The notes: generated by a model from the letters alone, not told the origin. A DNA stretch of 64,000 bases from Scheffersomyces stipitis CBS 6054 (GCF_000209165.1 NC_009042.1:1860001-1924000), one strand, 5' to 3'; positions 40,128 to 49,938 are shown, numbered from the stretch's first letter. Program-made: numbers and translations.

Positions 40128-43100
40128 CTAGTTGAACACCTTATCCAATGGCAAGTCGTTGAAGAAATCAAAGTGACCGTTTGCTCCTCCATCGAATACA
40201 GACCCTAAACTCTCAAAGAGCTGATAGTTTGTCAGAGTGAAATTGTAATCTGTAGAAGGCTGCTGTCCATTGGCCGGCGTAGAAGTTGCAGCAGAACTTC
40301 CACTTCCAGAGACTCCAGTATTCGCAGTACTACCAGTGAAAGTAGAACTATCAGATCCGGAGGGAATATTGTTAGAATTAGCTACATTATTGTCGACGAG
40401 ATTGAATGCCTCTTCAAAAGTATTCTGTTTGTTAGTCTTTTGTGAAAGCATTTGCAACCACAACGAGTCAATTTCAGCACTACCGTCATACTTTAAGTCG
40501 TCAAAGCTACCAAGTAGAACACCCTGTGCACTGGATGTGTCTGACAATGGTGTGTCCGGACTAGAAAGACCAGGAAAGTCGCCGATAGGCATATTGAAAG
40601 AAGTAGGCTTGTTCATACTTTCTGGATTAGCCGTTTCCAAGTCTTTCAACACACTAGGAACTTGACCATACACCTTGAACAAGGTCCTAAGATCCACTTT
40701 GTCGCAATGCTCACCAACAGTGCGGTTCAAGATATTTAATGAGTTCTGTACCAAGTTGGTTATGTCCTGAAGTTGATCTTTGGTAGGAGGTATGTAGTGC
40801 AGTTCAAAGTCTAGGTTCTGAGTATAGAATTCCCGATCGCTGATAACTTTGAATAAGAAATTGTGGCTCTTGTAGATCCCCCAGGCATAGTAGTATCTGC
40901 TACTCATTATTGATGAGGCCATGAGACAAATCTTAGCACATTTCTCCAAACAAACAACCAAAGTAGACACCAATTCGAAGTAGTTTCTGTATTTGGCATC
41001 ATTCTTCATCATGAAATTATGCTGAGGATTATTGACAGTATTAATAAGCCAAAAATTGAGTTTAACCATGATAATCATTACCAGATCACTTGTACGTTGT
41101 ATTCCCTGAATGATAGGAGGGTTGATCATCAAATCTGAACCATCACCAAAGATCTCAGCAGATCTGATGATAAGAGGGAAGAAGTACGGTATCATTTCCC
41201 CTACAGTGATTGCCAACAACTTCTTCAAATAAAATACTGATAACACCTGGTTTCCCCTGCTTTCATAGTAATCATAGAAATAGTAGTATACCGATACGAA
41301 AAAAGCATTGAATGAGATAAGGGAATATGCCTTTCTTATCTTGTTAAAACGATAAGAAACATCCTCAGACTCTAAACGGTGTGAATAATCACGAATTCTG
41401 CCAAAGATACTAATCGTACCAAGTTCCAAATGGTTAACATACTGGGTAAATGGGGGGACCTTCACTCGCACGTTGATGTTTAAAATTTGGTTGAGGATTT
41501 CACGTATTGGCCCCCTGAGAAGTGCTTCATCAAACATGTAGCAACTCACAATAGATTTATCAAGCTCTACGTCTCTGAGATTGGTATTATCACTCGTGAT
41601 GAATGGCATTTTGGTGTCGTAGTACGTCGAATTAGTAGTCAAGGGATTGCCGAAAGTATACGCTTGAATATAATCATTGACTACAACATAGTACCAGATC
41701 TTTCTTCCCAAGTTATTTGTTTTCTCGTCTGTGAATGTTTCTCTGTAATTGTCAGGCTCTCTGTTCAAGCCAATAGAGTAGCACATCTGAACCAACATTC
41801 CGTTAAACACTTGACCATCGCCACCATCCAAACCATCGCCGTCTTCTGGTGCAAGCAGATTGTACAATCTGATATAAAGAGCACATTGCAATACTGGGAA
41901 GCTCAACTTTCTTAACAAATCAAACTGGTGAAGGCATTCACGAGCCAAATCAATGGCACCAATATTGACGGCATTCATCAATAAATACTTTATTACTTCC
42001 TGTTCATGGGTGAGATCTTTGCTACGTAAGATCTTTTCATTTATCGAAACACGATTGGAAAAAAGCGACAAATAGGATAATCTTCCCACAACTAGTAACA
42101 CTCCCAAGTACGACAAGTCTAATCTTTTTTCTACATTGACTTCGACCTTAGTTTCTTCGTAACCTTCAGGACCAATAATTCTAGCAACTTGGTATCTAAA
42201 GTCCTCTTCATCGAGATATGGTACAAATGGGTATACTACTTTAAAGAAACGGTCTATCAAGAGCCAAATGACTCTCTGTTTGGGAAGAGATACTTGAATC
42301 TGTTCGATAAGTTTCAACTCTCTATCGATCAGCTTCTCCAAAATAGTAAGCCCCAACATGAGAGACTTCTTGTCCATGTCACGGAACACGTTGTGTGATA
42401 CTTCTTTTTTTGCACTTTGCTTCTTGCTACTTGTCTTCGTTTCGTTATATGGCTTAACGTCATTGTAACCTTCCTCTTCCAATACTTTCTGCTCAAAATG
42501 TTTGATTTGGCTGCCATCTACATTCAATGTGGACTTGAGTTCTTCTTGTGGTGGTTCTACCATACAGCCGACTAAGACAGCGTTGGGTTCTGCCGTAGCA
42601 GTTCTGGACCTATTGATCCTTTCCAAAACCGACTGGGCTTTCTGTGATGACGTGAATTTCTTGATAAGCGAGAGAGTTCTGTCCTTCTTCAGAATCGTAG
42701 CCCATGCAAGAGGTCCAAAGCTTATACGTTTGGAACAGTCCTTCACTTGTACAGGGTTATAGTTTTCGTAGAAGTTAATAGTGTCTGTAGGTGATTCGTA
42801 CGGGTTGATACCTACTGCGTAGTAATCGTGTTTGGGCACGTCATCCAACGTCATACGCTTGGCTTTAGGCGGTGGCATATCTCTGGTGATAAAACACTGG
42901 TTGTTCACAAAAAGATCGTCAACGGGGATCTCTCCAGGTCTATCTGGATCATGATATGCATACAATGAACGCTTGGTAGGATTTATGGATCGGTTATAGA
43001 AATGGATACTAACTTCTGGAGGAGGGTAGACTTTGTTTATGTTGCGATAGCTCGAACTTGTCGATGACAGAGTACTGTTCTGTTCCTCCGAGTTATCAGA

Positions 43101-43547
43101 TCTCGAAGGAGATATCATACCATGCTCATACCTCTGGACTTTTGCCCGTAGTTCGTCAAGTTCTGACTTCGGCACTATCACAACTACAGATTTTTCCTTA
43201 TTCGGGTCCTTAGTCTGTTGGAGAGGTTTCTCGCCTGAATCTGAGAGGAGCTCGTGTTTTATACTGGTGGGGCTAATGACTCCAGTGTGGATGGATATTC
43301 CGTTATTGGTAATAGCATTTACACCTGGAACAGAAGAAGCCAATGGTAGCACTTTGGCAACAGTAGTTTTTGATCTTTTGGATTTCTTGCTGCCAATCCA
43401 TTTTTCGTCATAGACACAAAGATGGTCCATCTTGTTTTTGACACAAGACGTACATGGCTTTCCTTTGTCACACTTGATCTTTCTCTTCTTGCATGGTTTA
43501 CAGACCAAACTTGGTCTGTTTCTCTTTCTGATTGTATGCTCGTCCAT
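40128..43547 (-). CDS. Zn2Cys6 transcription factor, tandem copy 3
   Basis: The third member of the array has 1139 aa. Its zinc-cluster cysteines are 16, 19, 26, 32, 35 and 44, next to RKRNRPSLVCK. It has a Lys-rich linker, a likely coiled segment (KSELDELRAKVQRYE), the block SFGPLAWATILKKDR, and PFVPYLDEED. It also has EDGDGLDGGDGQV with SIGLNREPDNY. The acidic tail FFNDLPLDKVF parallels copy 2. The copies are clearly homologous over their whole length but well diverged, so the duplications are old. It may correspond to one of the zinc-cluster neighbours of MRR1 in Candida (CTA4 or the unnamed one); I cannot tell which. Confidence 0.9.
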   Translation of the reverse strand: MDEHTIRKRNRPSLVCKPCKKRKIKCDKGKPCTSCVKNKMDHLCVYDEKWIGSKKSKRSKTTVAKVLPLASSVPGVNAITNNGISIHTGVISPTSIKHELLSDSGEKPLQQTKDPNKEKSVVVIVPKSELDELRAKVQRYEHGMISPSRSDNSEEQNSTLSSTSSSYRNINKVYPPPEVSIHFYNRSINPTKRSLYAYHDPDRPGEIPVDDLFVNNQCFITRDMPPPKAKRMTLDDVPKHDYYAVGINPYESPTDTINFYENYNPVQVKDCSKRISFGPLAWATILKKDRTLSLIKKFTSSQKAQSVLERINRSRTATAEPNAVLVGCMVEPPQEELKSTLNVDGSQIKHFEQKVLEEEGYNDVKPYNETKTSSKKQSAKKEVSHNVFRDMDKKSLMLGLTILEKLIDRELKLIEQIQVSLPKQRVIWLLIDRFFKVVYPFVPYLDEEDFRYQVARIIGPEGYEETKVEVNVEKRLDLSYLGVLLVVGRLSYLSLFSNRVSINEKILRSKDLTHEQEVIKYLLMNAVNIGAIDLARECLHQFDLLRKLSFPVLQCALYIRLYNLLAPEDGDGLDGGDGQVFNGMLVQMCYSIGLNREPDNYRETFTDEKTNNLGRKIWYYVVVNDYIQAYTFGNPLTTNSTYYDTKMPFITSDNTNLRDVELDKSIVSCYMFDEALLRGPIREILNQILNINVRVKVPPFTQYVNHLELGTISIFGRIRDYSHRLESEDVSYRFNKIRKAYSLISFNAFFVSVYYYFYDYYESRGNQVLSVFYLKKLLAITVGEMIPYFFPLIIRSAEIFGDGSDLMINPPIIQGIQRTSDLVMIIMVKLNFWLINTVNNPQHNFMMKNDAKYRNYFELVSTLVVCLEKCAKICLMASSIMSSRYYYAWGIYKSHNFLFKVISDREFYTQNLDFELHYIPPTKDQLQDITNLVQNSLNILNRTVGEHCDKVDLRTLFKVYGQVPSVLKDLETANPESMNKPTSFNMPIGDFPGLSSPDTPLSDTSSAQGVLLGSFDDLKYDGSAEIDSLWLQMLSQKTNKQNTFEEAFNLVDNNVANSNNIPSGSDSSTFTGSTANTGVSGSGSSAATSTPANGQQPSTDYNFTLTNYQLFESLGSVFDGGANGHFDFFNDLPLDKVFN

Positions 43548-44709
43548 GTTGTGGTGATTGAGTACGATTTAATGGCTAGTCAGGTCAAGTGTGGATAAAT
43601 AGGTGATCGTAGAGGTTGGTAGTACTTGGTGGGAATTACAGCACTCAGTTATCACTATATTAGTAATTGATATAGACTGTGGGCTCCAATTAGTAATAGT
43701 TTTGGCTCGTATGCTACTTTCCAGTAATACTGTTAAACCACTTCGGTAGAAGGTCAATATCTTGGTTACTGTGGTGAAATTGTAATATAGAATCTGATGC
43801 GGTTGTCTACAAAAACTGGGGTAGGTCTACTAGCACTTTGATGCTTTCTTATTTGTGTTTGTCTTAGCAGATGCCGATAACTATATGGCGGATCCAACAC
43901 GTCAAACTGGAGATCCCGCTTGTTCTTCCTTCAAACACTTCTTGATTAGTCTTGATAAGCTCCTGAGAAAATGGTGGCAATTAGAACTATTTTCAATAAT
44001 TCTGTCAGCAGCCACAAAATGCTTTCAGCTTCAAAACTCAAGTTTGTGGATTGCTAATCGGTTGGGCATATACCGAGGGCTATACGAAACAATAAACAGT
44101 GAAATTGTCCCAAATATTCAGAAGATTGTGTAGAGATTGAAATTTTCCGTGTTTTGGCTATATAGACGGATATAAGATGGAGCACAGTTGCCCAATAATT
44201 TTTCGTTTCTTTTGTGTCATTGCTGGGCTAACTCCGCTGCGATGGAAATGGTAGCGGTGAATCATCTACGGGCTTCCGGTGGCTTCTTCGGATTACTCAG
44301 CTCAAAAAGCAAGTCATTCTTTTGGTCTATATCTACTTCTATACAACGCTATATGGTCTGGAATGTAGTCGACTGTAATGGCTGTCTTGTTCTGTGGTTG
44401 ACCTGTCTGGTACGTTTGTCATTTTTAGTGTCGTATGAATTCTACGACATGCGTCCCAACGCGCATCTTTTGGGGCATTTCAACATTTTTTGCAACTCCA
44501 ACATTTTGAATCTGTGCCGAAGCTGTTTAACATATTTCAAAATTTTGGCTTACTGGAGTAGTACAATAGTTTGATGGGCCTTGTGTGTAGATGAGATTAT
44601 GCAACACGGTGATAGTATACGATAGGGCGGAATATTTCAAAATGGTAGTATATAATATGATTGAAATGATGCAAGATGATGTCCTGATATTGTTGAATTC
44701 TGAATAACC
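43548..44709. other. 1.2-kb upstream region of regulator 3
   Basis: A plus-strand 82-codon ATG frame (43885-44133) and a longer motif-free frame (44188-44574, TTG start) occur, but I support neither as a gene. Four CGG triplets on the plus strand fall at 44255-44291. Confidence 0.45.
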
Positions 44710-45750
44710 CTAGGACGATCCATATGTAACCAGTTGTTGGGAGCCAGCTTGACTGCTGAGCAACGATTGTTCTTCGCTGGACTCTCCTTCACTTTTATCA
44801 TTTTCGTTGTACAAGAAGAACTGCACAAAGATAGTAAAGTCTAAGCCCAACGTACCCAAGGAACCAGCCAACCACGACGAGTTGACCCACAAGTAGTACC
44901 ACGAAGTGTCGATGGCAAGAATGGAAATCACGTAGGTCAAGTTACCCAAACAGGCAAAGAGGAAGAACATGAACGAGATGCCATCACATGACTTTCTCTT
45001 GTAGTTCAAAAGAATCTGAGGTATTCTCGAACCTAAATAGAAAAGAGCACAAAGCCATCCAAAAAATTGGGCCAATGGATCGTAAATCAACTCTTCGGGC
45101 TTTCTGACCTTGCCTGGATGCTTCTGTCTGTGACGAGCATCCTTGACATACGAAATGTACCAGCCAGCCAAGCCGGATAAAATTACAAGTGCTACCATCA
45201 AGAATTTAATCAATGCCGATTGCGTAGAAGTAAGTTTGTAGGATGAGGCACTCGAAGAAGACTCCGAACTCGAAGCCTCCAAGTCTACAGAAGCTCCAGT
45301 GGTGTAGTCTTGCTGCTGGGGACTTACTTCTCCGTCGTCTTCTTCTTCCACGATTTCATGGTGATGATGTTGGTGATGTTCACGTGACAATACAGTTTCC
45401 AATACGTCTTCATTTATAGGATTGGCTGGAGACAAATGGATCAAATCAGCTTGTTCACCGTTTCCATACACCAAACACTGCCATAACAATACGATGTCAG
45501 CTAACGTATAGTACACAGCAAGAATAATCATTGTGGGCAAAACTCCCTGCAAAACAGCACCTAGCACATTGAACACATCTCCAGCCAACCAGAGAATGAT
45601 GAAAGTAAGTGACAAACCCTCGGATGACTGTCTTCTAAAGTTTTCATAAATTTGTGGAGCAAAGACAATAATCCAGCATGCGATGGAAATGGACCCGGTG
45701 ATACCACTGACTGCCTGGGCATCTATTACGATCGGCGGAGGTGGAGCCAT
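44710..45750 (-). CDS. PQ-loop vacuolar cationic amino acid transporter (Ypq family)
   Basis: Ypq1-3 proteins export Lys or Arg across the vacuolar membrane. The first ATG (45750) gives 346 aa; upstream the frame has only a TTG. Seven membrane segments are interrupted by a cytosolic loop. The two PQ motifs are FAPQIYENFRRQSSEG (Pro32-Gln33) and RIPQILLNYKRKSCDG. The loop contains a His cluster (six His within residues 125-131), then an acidic EEEDDGE and a Ser-rich run. Near the C-terminus EEQSLL (residues 326-331) fits the acidic dileucine signal used by AP-3 to sort Ypq proteins to the vacuole. Which of YPQ1, YPQ2 or YPQ3 (RTC2) it matches is undecided. Confidence 0.9.
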   Translation of the reverse strand: MAPPPPIVIDAQAVSGITGSISIACWIIVFAPQIYENFRRQSSEGLSLTFIILWLAGDVFNVLGAVLQGVLPTMIILAVYYTLADIVLLWQCLVYGNGEQADLIHLSPANPINEDVLETVLSREHHQHHHHEIVEEEDDGEVSPQQQDYTTGASVDLEASSSESSSSASSYKLTSTQSALIKFLMVALVILSGLAGWYISYVKDARHRQKHPGKVRKPEELIYDPLAQFFGWLCALFYLGSRIPQILLNYKRKSCDGISFMFFLFACLGNLTYVISILAIDTSWYYLWVNSSWLAGSLGTLGLDFTIFVQFFLYNENDKSEGESSEEQSLLSSQAGSQQLVTYGSS

Positions 45751-46391
45751 GCTGTGCAATATTTGTATAAATTATAATTCAATATTTAATTTGGGGAAAA
45801 TTGAAATTTCTGAATTTTTGAAAAATATGAAGTGATGAGAAGAGCTTCCCTCTTCGTAGTCGCAGTCTATCTAACGGTTTTTATCTGACTTTAAAACCAA
45901 ACGGTCTACGTATAAAAGCAAATTTACTTTTGTGAAGTAGCAAGAGAAATGAACATTGAAATATTCAACTCTCTTCTCCAGATTCTCCACCTTGTCACCA
46001 TTTTTTTCTGCGTGCGATGAAGTCACGTGCATAGTTGAGTCATGTGCGGCTAGTGCGCAATTGGTGCCGTAAAGAGAAACAGAAGCCGGTCGAACTGGCA
46101 GTTGAAAAATTGAGGAAACACCAGCGCGTCTACACGGAGTCGATACGAAAACGTACTAAATGGGTGCAAACAATTCAACAGGTAAATTTGAAGATTTTCG
46201 GTCACAAAGTCCTTTCTGAAACTCTTAAAGTTGATTTAGAGTATTGTGTTGCCTCTATTCTACTATCTTCCTGTCGTGTGAGACTGCGCAATCAAGAAAA
46301 TATTCTTCTTTGTGCTACCCAGAAAGCCGCTTAAACTACAGCAGATTGATATTCAGTAGATAACGTTTCTAACTATCGCCAATATAGATCT
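45751..46391. other. Region between PQ-loop gene and FAA2-like gene
   Basis: The 641 bases hold the PQ-loop gene promoter and the 3' flank of the acyl-CoA synthetase. A TATAAAAG lies at 45911-45918 on the plus strand. A 99-codon plus frame (46035-46334) contains no ATG at all and is not called. CACGTG occurs at 46024. Confidence 0.4.
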
Positions 46392-48650
46392 TCAGAATTT
46401 GGAGGTTATTTGCTTGGCCTCAAACACAAGAGATTGCTCCATATTGTAGAGACGATGGAATACGTCTCCGAAAAATTTGGAAGCAACTCCTCTTCTAATT
46501 TTCAACGTTGGTGTAACAACGTCTCTCTCAACGGTTAATGGATTGATTTCAATGTGAATGTTGTGCAATTTCTCGAACCCATTCAACTTGCCATTCACGT
46601 TCTTGTTGATTATCGATAAGAACTTCTTCTTAGTCTCTACACGGTTGATCTCCTGAAGCATTTCTTCACTGGACATGTCCAACCTGTTGTAGCCACAGAC
46701 ATCGTTTAAAAACGACAAACCCTTCTCAAAATCAACTCCAACTATACCCACCAAGAATGACTTCAAAGAGTCACCATGTACATAGAGTTGTGAGATGATA
46801 GGATTAGACGATAAGTATCTGTTTTCTATCTTTTCAGGAGAAATATATTCTCCTTGAGCCATCTTGAAGAAGTTCTTGACTCTATCGATAATGTAGATTC
46901 TACCAGTTTTATTGTCTAGTTTAGCGATGTCGCCAGTATGGAACCAGCCTTCGGAATTTATGCAACTCTCGGTTTCCTTCTTGTTGTAATAGTATCCCTT
47001 GAAAACTTGAGGACCTCTGATGACTAATTCACCCTTGTTGTCTGAAATTTTGTAGCCACTGACATTTCTCAATCTAAATTCTCCTGTAGGGGCAATACTT
47101 CCACAAGAACCGGTTGTAGCTTCGTATGCTGGAGTAGTTGTGATTGCACCAAAAGTTTCAGTCAAACCATACAATTGTCTCAATCCAATGTTGAGAGAAG
47201 CTTTCAAATATGATAAGGTAGTAGGAGCTACTGGTGCTGAGGCAGTTTGCATCCACTTCAATTCGTCCATACCCATGTATTCGCGCAAAGCTTTGTAAGG
47301 AGGGAAATTATCGTAATGGTAATTCTTTCCTTCGGAGCCGTCATATCTCTTGTGTTCATTCAGTTTGAATTCAATGATCTTCCTGACTTCAGCAGCATCA
47401 GACTCGCTCATTTCATTGATCAAAGTCTTGACAAGAGCTTCCATTTTGGTAAGAATCCTGGGCACAATAGAAAAGTAAGTTGGACGGAAAATTCTCAAGT
47501 CTTCAATCAAGTTCTGGAACACATCCACCTTTTGATTGTCCATGGTCAATTGAGGGAATCCTAAGAAATACCCTCCTACAAGTGCAAAGCCACTGGTTTC
47601 CCTTTCATAGATGTGTGTCAATGGCAAGAAGATGAAAGCTCTGTCCTTTCCACCAGAATGAGGTTCCGTGCAAGCTAAGAAAGACATGGCGCACGTAGCA
47701 TTGGTCTGACTTAACATAGCACCCTTAGGTCTGGCACCAGTTGTTCCCGAGGTAAAAGAGATAGTATAAAGAGTATCTCTAGAAGGTGGTAACTCATCAA
47801 GTGGATGTGAGGCACCAACCGATTCAATTTGATCAATGTCGGTAACTTCCACTTTCAAATTTCTAGCCTTTTCAAGCAAACTATTATCAATAGTCGAAAA
47901 TGGATCCATTGAGACGATAGAAATGAGACTCTCAAGTTCCTTGGGGTATTTTTCCTTCAAGTCCAATACTATGGGAATTTTTTCGTGAGAACAAACTACA
48001 ATTGGACTCTTGGACAATTCTAAGATGTACTTAGTAACATCTGGACCCAAAGTGTCGTACAAAGCAGTATTGGTAATAGAATAGGCTGTGCATGCTATAT
48101 CAGTCAAGATCCATTCGTATCTGTTGGCAGAGAAAATAGACACAATGAACGAAGCACTCTTTTCAATTTCTCCATCCTTGTTATCGAGAGCATTGATAGG
48201 CACCCCGTAAGAAGTCCAGTCTTTCAAATGGTCCCTAATCTTGCGGTGAGGTTCCAATTCGTAGTTGGTGTAGGCATTGTTTTGCAAAGAATAGATGATA
48301 CCAGCACCCAAGTTTTTCTTTCTCTGGTTAACTTCCTTGTAGGTATAGCTCTTGAAGTATGGGGCCGACTGCTTGAGCTTGTAGTTGTAAGGTCTCTGGC
48401 CAAGACAAGGTCTATCTCCATACAAAGCCACGGCATTGTTGAAGAGCTTATGGTAAGTATCCAATTCTGGGTGAATTTCTGAGATCAACCGTTCTGGCAA
48501 TGCCTTGTTTCTGAAAACAGAAGAGTATTTCCCATCGTTGGTTGCGGCTCCAGTGGGAGTATTGTCAATTACAGCACTGCTGGCAATTGGAAGCTTGGAA
48601 AGAGCCTGCTCTTTGGCAACATCTTGCTCAGTGTAATAAGAAGAGGACAT
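46392..48650 (-). CDS. FAA2: Peroxisomal medium/long-chain acyl-CoA synthetase, Faa2-like
   Basis: This ATP-dependent synthetase activates fatty acids to acyl-CoA for peroxisomal beta-oxidation. The first ATG (48650) gives 752 aa (yeast Faa2 about 744); an upstream TTG only extends the frame. The P-loop-like AMP-binding motif SFTSGTTGARPKG is at about 299-311. YGLTETFGA lies near 490-498, the GWFHTGD motif follows, and IDRVKNFFKMAQGEYISPE is the ACS signature. The whole pattern follows Faa2 rather than Faa1/Faa4. The C-terminus is SKF, a noncanonical PTS1 tripeptide that ends yeast catalase A, which fits a peroxisomal location. Confidence 0.92.
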   Translation of the reverse strand: MSSSYYTEQDVAKEQALSKLPIASSAVIDNTPTGAATNDGKYSSVFRNKALPERLISEIHPELDTYHKLFNNAVALYGDRPCLGQRPYNYKLKQSAPYFKSYTYKEVNQRKKNLGAGIIYSLQNNAYTNYELEPHRKIRDHLKDWTSYGVPINALDNKDGEIEKSASFIVSIFSANRYEWILTDIACTAYSITNTALYDTLGPDVTKYILELSKSPIVVCSHEKIPIVLDLKEKYPKELESLISIVSMDPFSTIDNSLLEKARNLKVEVTDIDQIESVGASHPLDELPPSRDTLYTISFTSGTTGARPKGAMLSQTNATCAMSFLACTEPHSGGKDRAFIFLPLTHIYERETSGFALVGGYFLGFPQLTMDNQKVDVFQNLIEDLRIFRPTYFSIVPRILTKMEALVKTLINEMSESDAAEVRKIIEFKLNEHKRYDGSEGKNYHYDNFPPYKALREYMGMDELKWMQTASAPVAPTTLSYLKASLNIGLRQLYGLTETFGAITTTPAYEATTGSCGSIAPTGEFRLRNVSGYKISDNKGELVIRGPQVFKGYYYNKKETESCINSEGWFHTGDIAKLDNKTGRIYIIDRVKNFFKMAQGEYISPEKIENRYLSSNPIISQLYVHGDSLKSFLVGIVGVDFEKGLSFLNDVCGYNRLDMSSEEMLQEINRVETKKKFLSIINKNVNGKLNGFEKLHNIHIEINPLTVERDVVTPTLKIRRGVASKFFGDVFHRLYNMEQSLVFEAKQITSKF

Positions 48651-49118
48651 ACTCGATCGGTGGACAAATTTCAGGACTTTCAAGGTAGTTCAGCAAATTT
48701 TTCACTTTTCAGAACAGACTACAAGTGATCTCAAAAATTGACAAGTATCAGCGCAACTGGCAATGCGGTTAGCTAGATAAGATAAAAGATTATGAACTAC
48801 TTGGGAACTGTCATGTATTTATACACATTTCTATATCCTAGAGAAATACACTGTACTTATTAGTGTTTCAATTTGTGGATTGTTCCTTACATCGAATCCA
48901 ATTAAGGTAGTTCATCTTGTATGGTAACCCCGCAAAATGTAATATTTTTTTAGAGAGGAGAAGACCGCACCAAAAAATGTTCACCAGATTTCAACATTTG
49001 CTAATACAGTGAATAGGAGAAGTAAGAATCTGCATTACCCCATACAGAACCAACCAGGCACCCAAATAAAAACTGTAAATTGATCTAGATGAAACTCCAC
49101 ACATATCCAACAAACATT

Positions 49119-49179
49119 CGGCTGATCGGTTGCTAAAGTTAGAGAATAATCGGGATCGGCAAAAGTCAAAAAATTCCGG
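49119..49179. promoter_or_regulatory. CGG cluster upstream of FAA2-like gene
   Basis: CGG occurs at 49119, 49127, 49151, 49157 and 49177, all on the same strand within 61 bases, about 500 bases upstream of the ATG. CGG half-sites are the usual targets of Zn2Cys6 factors, which in yeasts control fatty-acid and peroxisome genes. The spacing does not match the Oaf1/Pip2 oleate element. Confidence 0.35.
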
Positions 49180-49743
49180 CTGTGGGGATATGCACCTTTC
49201 TCGATAAACTGATTATCCATGGAAAGCCTCTCATTGCGGAAATGCTGTCTGGTACAGTACTTATCAGGCGAATGTCCAATACACTACCCGCCTGTCAGTG
49301 AAGAAGAACTTCAGCATTTTCTAAAGTCCGAAGCTTGTCCCATACCAACATATCCACGCCTATTTAAATGGGGTGAGTGCCCAACTTCACCACCACATAG
49401 CAATTTCAGAAGTGGGTGAAACTTGGCATTTTGTACCAATTGCAGTGGGGACAGTTCCTGTTCTTCGGAGTTGTAGAGGGGAACTATCTATGCTTCGCAA
49501 TCTAGAGAAGTTGTAGATGGAACTCCCGGAATCGCCACAATTGAAGAGCTGGGCCGTCGGGTATCGGATCGTCAGCAAGACTATTAGGTGGACACCGCAA
49601 ATGTCAAAGATGCGGAGCTGTCAGTTAGTGGTTAAAAGAATGCACATTTAGTACAATCTCTCATAGCAAACAACTATTCTTTATTGTAATTGGTGATACT
49701 TTGTGGTGATGGCCACATATGTAGGCTCTGTCTAGCATTGTAC

Positions 49744-49818
49744 GCAAAAACAGAAGATTCGAACTTCTAGTTGATCTGATACTAGCTAACTCTGATACCA
49801 GACTATGGCCATCTGTGC
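49744..49818 (-). pseudogene. tRNA-Thr(AGT)-like relic
   Basis: On the minus strand a 75-base segment starts GCACAGATGGCCATAG (acceptor plus A-box-like TGGCC) and carries CTAGTA, as in the tRNA-Thr(AGT) anticodon loop. AGATCA follows, then a T-arm with loop TTCGAAT between AGAAG and CTTCT. It ends TCTGTTTTTGC. Removing TTTT would make the 3' end a perfect 7-base partner of GCACAGA. The D-stem and anticodon stem do not pair properly, so it is not an intact tRNA. Confidence 0.35.
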
Positions 49819-49938
49819 AAAATCTGTAACAGTTAATCGATTCCGAAGCCTAATTACTTGGCTCTCTCACTCGATAAGCAGAATAGTAACTGATACAGTC
49901 ATTGTAGGCATATGTTACAACTTCCACCAGAAGTTTTA

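Larger units (their letters stand above)
48651..49938. other. 1.3-kb region upstream of FAA2-like gene
   Basis: No protein gene is supportable. It carries a cluster of five plus-strand CGG triplets at 49119-49179 and a tRNA-like relic at 49744-49818. Short frames of 61-66 codons are motif-free. Confidence 0.45.

Noticed and set aside
43885..44133. 82-codon plus-strand ATG frame upstream of regulator 3
   Set aside because: No recognisable domain; length easily reached by chance.
45831..45888. C/D snoRNA-like pair: GTGATGA and CTGA 50 bases apart
   Set aside because: Too short between boxes, no terminal stem, no clear guide region.
39689..48932. Repeated 12-mer ATGGTAACCCCG at 39689 and 48921
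   Set aside because: Hundreds of chance 12-mer repeats are expected in 64 kb.
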